From Chimonanthus salicifolius (Eukaryota > Streptophyta > Magnoliopsida > Laurales > Calycanthaceae): a DNA stretch of 64,000 nucleotides. Position numbers and translations under genes: made by a program. Every line of letters starts with the position of its first letter. Position 1 is the first letter of the stretch. Positions 60,247 through 64,000 of the stretch are shown piece by piece. The stretch lies in NCBI GenBank assembly GCA_013350335.1, contig CM023539.1, positions 43,200,631 to 43,264,630 of the forward strand, given 5' to 3'. Under the pieces are notes generated by a model. The model searched no databases, had not been told where the DNA came from, and saw nothing but the letters and a program-made list of their open reading frames with translations.

Positions 60247-60423
60247 CAGAGATGCAAAATTCGGTTTCGGAGGATACGATATATCGATTAATATATCGTT
60301 ATATCGGCCGATATTATTCTCTCCTTTTCTAAAAAAAAAGTGGCTGATATCAGCCGATCTTATGATATTGGCTGATATGATGCGGCCGAGATATCGGCGT
60401 ATAGGCCAATATTTGCACCCCTA
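60247..60423. mobile_element. hAT-like MITE of the ATCGGCCGATAT family (177 bp)
   Basis: Ends CAGAGATGCAAAAT and ATATTTGCACCCCTA are inverted. Flanks CGTACAAC (60239-60246) and CATACAAC (60424-60431) match at 7 of 8 bases. Inside are ATATCGGCCGATATTA and other palindromes shared with 985-1372 and 47580-47875, which suggests that the whole family is hAT-derived. Confidence 0.65.
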
Positions 60424-60505
60424 CATACAACATTTGAAATTTTGTAGTGAATTTCATAAAATGGCACTCTTTTTCTTTCTAAGTTGCAAACCAACCCTTT
60501 AGATT

Positions 60506-60683
60506 ATTTTTTTATAATCAATTTGTTCAAGCTTCTTAGAGCACTTGACTGATTCTCGAGATATGTGCAAGTATTTCTTTCCACATACAATGGTAAACTC
60601 TACAAAGTGGCCTTTTGGGATGGATTGGAAATCGAATTTAACATTCTAACTTTCTAAAACATCACACCTACCCCTTTGGATCA
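60506..60683 (-). mobile_element. SINE copy B, produced by tandem duplication of the copy A block
   Basis: Matches SINE copy A end to end, and the similarity goes on into the non-SINE flank (AAATAATTATTAAAAATAAA, then GAAATTTGGTAGTGAATTTC at 60717, repeating 60433). The second SINE therefore arose by duplication of the locus, not by a fresh insertion. Confidence 0.7.
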
Positions 60684-60769
60684 ATTATCAAAATAATTAT
60701 TAAAAATAAATAAGTGAAATTTGGTAGTGAATTTCAAAAAAGGGCACCCTTTTCTTTTAAGTTAGTTGG

Positions 60770-61900
60770 GTGGGGCGATTTACACATGAATTGGGTTAGT
60801 ATCATCATTAATCCCAGTCGGCAGCTGGTTAGTGGTGGGTTCAATCGTTAGGTACACCGGTGCCTTGGTACTTACTCTTCCTCAGGAGTGAAGTGGCTAT
60901 CGTGTGTTTTCGGTTGGTTACCCAAAATGATAGGAAGAAGATTCACCAATTGATGGGGATTGCATAACTTGATTTAACCCATTACCAACCACCATCACCA
61001 CACACTTGTACTTTTTTAATCCTCATGAGTATAATTTTAATATATTATTACATTAAATTATTAAGAATTTTTTTGAACCAAGCACGAAACGTGGGTAATA
61101 TTAAAAAAAAAAAAATTTAAAATCATGGTATCCGAGCGTCCACCTGAAGCTTCCATGCATTATAAAACTAACGTGAGTGGCCCTTTTGTATTGAGGGGAG
61201 CTTGATAATAAGACCTCCCACAAATAAATTGGAGAATTGTCCATCAATCTAACCCCTGAGGGTTTTGATAAAAAAAATTATAGTAATTATTATTTTTACT
61301 TTACAAATGTTTGTGATATAAAATTTTGAGTCAAATTCTTAAGACTAACCAAATTTAATCATGACATTTCTTTTCTTATTTAATTAGTCAATTTTTACAA
61401 GAATTTCATTTTTTTTAATAATAATATATTGAGTTTGACTAAATTTATTCGATTTATAAAGAAACTCCATCTTAAAATATTTTTCTATTTTATAGTCTTT
61501 TTATACATGAATTTTCTTTTCTAAATACTAATGTGATAAATGACATTAAATCTTTCAAATTCATTTTTTCCCTCAACATATAGAACGTCACTCCTCTTAA
61601 TTTATAATCAATATGTGCTGACTAAATCAAATGAAATGTCTGAATATCATCGTCTTAAAAAAAAAAATGATAGATTTTTTCTCTTCTTTCTACTTGTAAG
61701 TATCGAAGAATCAAACCATTTATTATTAAAAATAGTGTACATCTTTTATTATCCTTCTAACCTAGTTTCGGATTTGATGATATAAGAGAGGGAAAAAAAG
61801 GAAAGAAAAAAATAAAAACTCGTGATATACAAGGTCACCTTTCAATTTCTTTTTTATTTTTAATCTGAGTCAAGGCATGCACAACAAGTAGCCGGCCCAT
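60770..61900. other. Intergenic DNA
   Basis: No gene. 60775-60965 is less AT-rich and may be an old repeat, but nothing specific was recognised. The rest is AT-rich. Confidence 0.4.
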
Positions 61901-61924
61901 GCATAGTAAATGCTGTGCATTTCT

Positions 61925-61996
61925 TAATGACACTTGATTGTGATAGGGCCAGTCTCTTCATAATGACACTTGATTGTGATAGGGCCAGTCTCTTCA
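61925..61996 (+). repeat. Perfect 36-bp tandem duplication
   Basis: TAATGACACTTGATTGTGAT plus 16 more bases repeats without change at 61925-61960 and 61961-61996. It lies just outside the foldback element at 62050. Confidence 0.95.
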
Positions 61997-62049
61997 ACTT
62001 TACAACATATAAAATCAAGTGATTTTAATGAACCAAATCATAATATTTT

Positions 62050-63641
62050 GGTATCACTTATACACACTCGAAGTCTGCACATCTAAATCTCAAATTAATA
62101 GTAAATTACTATTTTAGCCATGCATCTTCAATTATTCGAATAAAGGCAAGTTCATTTTGACATTAGTAGAATGAATGATGAGGTGGAAAATACTATTCAA
62201 CCTCATTTATTCAAATTAAAAGTAATAAAATGAAACTCATGAATGGTCATTCGAATGAACGAATCCTTCAATATCGGTTCATTCGAATAATTCATTCAAA
62301 ACTTACAGTATACAGTAGAATATTTATTTAAATTCTTTTAAAATTTTAAACTTATTTTTTAAACACTGTGTATTTCTAAAATTTCTCAAATTAATATTTA
62401 GACTAATTAGAATAACCTGATAAAAATACTTTAAGACTTCAAGGTCTTTTGACACTCTTAAATATTTAAAACACAGTATTTTACAAATAAGGTATCCCTA
62501 GGTTTTATCAAAAACACATTTGGAAGTGTCAAAAGACCTTTAAGTCTTAAAGTATTTTTATCAGATTATCGTAATTAGTCTGAATATTCAATTTGAGAAA
62601 TTTTAGAAATACACAGTGGTTGAAGAATAACAGTCTATGTTTTAAAATATAGACAATTATTTTTAAGTATTGTGTATTTTCAAAATTTCTCAAATTAAAT
62701 ATCCAGACTAATTACGATAACCTGATAAAAATACTTTAAGACTTCATGGTCTTTTGACACTTCTAAATATTTAAAATACATTATTTTACAAATAAGGGTA
62801 TCCCTAGGCTGTGTCGAAAACACATTTAGGAATATCAAAAGACCTTAAAGTCTTAAAGAATTTTTATCAGATTATCGTGATTAGTCCGGATATTTAATTT
62901 GAGAAATTTTGAAAATACACAGTGCTTAAAAATAATTGTCTATATTTTAAAACATAGACGGTTATTTTTTAACCACTGTATATTTCTAAAATTTTTCAAA
63001 TTGAATATCCGGACTAATTATGATAACCTGAAAAAAATACTTTAAGACTTCAAGGTCTTTTGACACTTCCAAATGTGTTTTTGACAAAGCTTAGGGATAC
63101 CCTTATTTGTAAAATATTGTGTTTTAAATATTTAGGAGTGTCAAAAGATCTTGAAGTCTTAAAGTATTTTTATCAGGTTATTATAATTAGTTTAAATATT
63201 TAATTTGAGAAATTTTGAAAATATATAGTGCTTAAAAAATAAGTTTAAAATTTTAAAAGAATTTAAATAAATATTATACTGTATACTGTAAGTTTTGAAT
63301 GAATCATTCCAATGAACCGATTAAACGAATGAACTATCGGTTCATTCGAATAACCGTTCATTCGAATGAACGGTCAATTCATTTGAACGAATGGATGGAA
63401 TGAAGGTCATTTTATTACTATTCATTTGAATGAATTAGGCTGAGCAGTATTCCGTGTTACTGTCCAGTTCATTCATTTGAATAAATTGAAAATACAGTTG
63501 AGGATTCATTCAAATGAATTGAAAATACACTTGAGGATTTATTCGAATGATTGGAAATGCGGGGATAAAATGTTAATTTACTACGAAATTTCAGATTCGA
63601 GTGTATAGAGGAAGGATTTTCTGGTGTGTGTAAGTGTTCCC
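62050..63641. mobile_element. Nested-palindrome foldback element (Mutator-like?), three internal hairpins
   Basis: The whole 1.59 kb is palindromic about its centre near 62796. The outer arms (62050-62363 and 63231-63641) are inverted copies. Between them lie three units, 62364-62618, 62668-62924 and 62974-63230, each itself an inverted repeat beginning with an ACTGTGTATTT-type end and closing with AAATACACAGTG. The two spacers (62619-62667, 62925-62973) are reverse complements of each other. The ends read GGTATCACTTATACACAC and, inverted, GGGAACACTTACACACAC. Flanks TAATATTTT (62041-62049) and TTATATTTT (63642-63650) agree at 8 of 9 bases, as for Mutator-type insertion. No transposase is present. 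Confidence 0.78.
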
Positions 63642-63759
63642 TTATATTTTTCATTTAATTTGAATCTAAACTTATGATATTGTCTATTTTATTCTACACA
63701 TTTTACTCTTTTATTGGTGTACGAAAATATTTTAAAAAGTTTCAGTAATTCAGTAAGTG

Positions 63760-63936
63760 ATCCAATTTCAGTGATCCGATGAACTGGTCAGTGAGCTGAT
63801 TTATATCGCAGTAAAAAGGTAAGTGATCCAGCGAGTTGATTCAAAAGATTCGACGAGCCAGTTCGAAGGAAAAAATGAATAATACAGTAAAACTCATATC
63901 AGATTACATAAAACTCCTGTGAAATGATTGCTACCC
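63760..63936. mobile_element. Long-TIR MITE, copy 4 (right part)
   Basis: GAATAATACAGTAAAACTCA, ATCAGATTACATAAAACTCC and TGTGAAATGATTGCT match the right arm of the 33378 copy, preceded by degenerate AGTGATCCGATGAACTGGTC-type units. The left arm is not evident. Confidence 0.5.
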
Positions 63937-64000
63937 ATTAAATTTCCAGTCTCTAATTTAAAAGGTTAATTTTGAGTGTGTTATATTTTAATTTAATTAT

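Noticed and set aside
62364..63230. CRISPR-like array suggested by regular repeats
   Set aside because: The repeats are long (about 256 bp) inverted units in a plant nuclear sequence, with no short direct repeats or cas genes.

Overview
This is nuclear DNA from a flowering plant. The genes have many exons, spliceosomal introns and plant-type protein families, and they sit in AT-rich, transposon-filled DNA that also holds a decayed piece of chloroplast DNA. Very long introns packed with old elements suggest a large-genome, probably woody, non-grass angiosperm. A magnoliid-like genome would fit, but the species cannot be named from the sequence alone.

Two genes are clearly supported and they converge. 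(1) A SAC-domain phosphoinositide phosphatase of the plant FIG4-like SAC2-SAC5 type lies on the + strand, coding span 3801-33901. It has 16 exons that join in frame to 2472 nt (823 residues plus stop), with the catalytic CX5RT motif in exon 10. Introns 4, 9 and 10 (9.5, 8.1 and 4.6 kb) are swollen by mobile elements. Its leader carries a long CT repeat and three short upstream ORFs. (2) eIF3 subunit k lies on the - strand, coding span 37040-45947. It has 8 exons that join in frame to 705 nt (234 residues plus stop). Its first intron appears to use a GC donor instead of GT.

Layout. 1-3300: AT-rich upstream DNA with a foldback-type repeat pair and a repeat rich in ATCGGCCGATAT-like palindromes. 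3300-34250: the SAC gene. Its intron 4 contains a LINE tail, a gag-protease-only LTR retrotransposon with 5-bp target duplication, another LINE tail, a non-autonomous hAT-like element with a perfect 8-bp target duplication, a reverse LINE fragment and a copia gag remnant. Intron 9 contains two LINE RNase H remnants, a 1.96-kb solo LTR with target duplication and a recent 152-bp tandem duplication. Intron 10 contains a reverse LINE fragment, and intron 15 a long-TIR MITE. 33902-37039: spacer between the two 3' ends, with a SINE piece. 37040-46060: eIF3k, whose introns hold a SINE with 15-bp target duplications and a LINE fragment. 46100-64000: no intact gene seen. This part is a repeat landscape with more copies of the MITE families, a chloroplast atpA fragment, SINEs (one interrupted by a hAT MITE, one nested in another), a tandemly duplicated SINE block and, at 62050-63641, a striking 1.6-kb nested-palindrome element made of three hairpins inside a larger foldback.

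The two genes are not functionally linked: one acts on endomembrane phosphoinositides, the other in translation initiation. The most unusual features are the nested foldback element, the gag-protease-only LTR element and the GC-AG intron of eIF3k.
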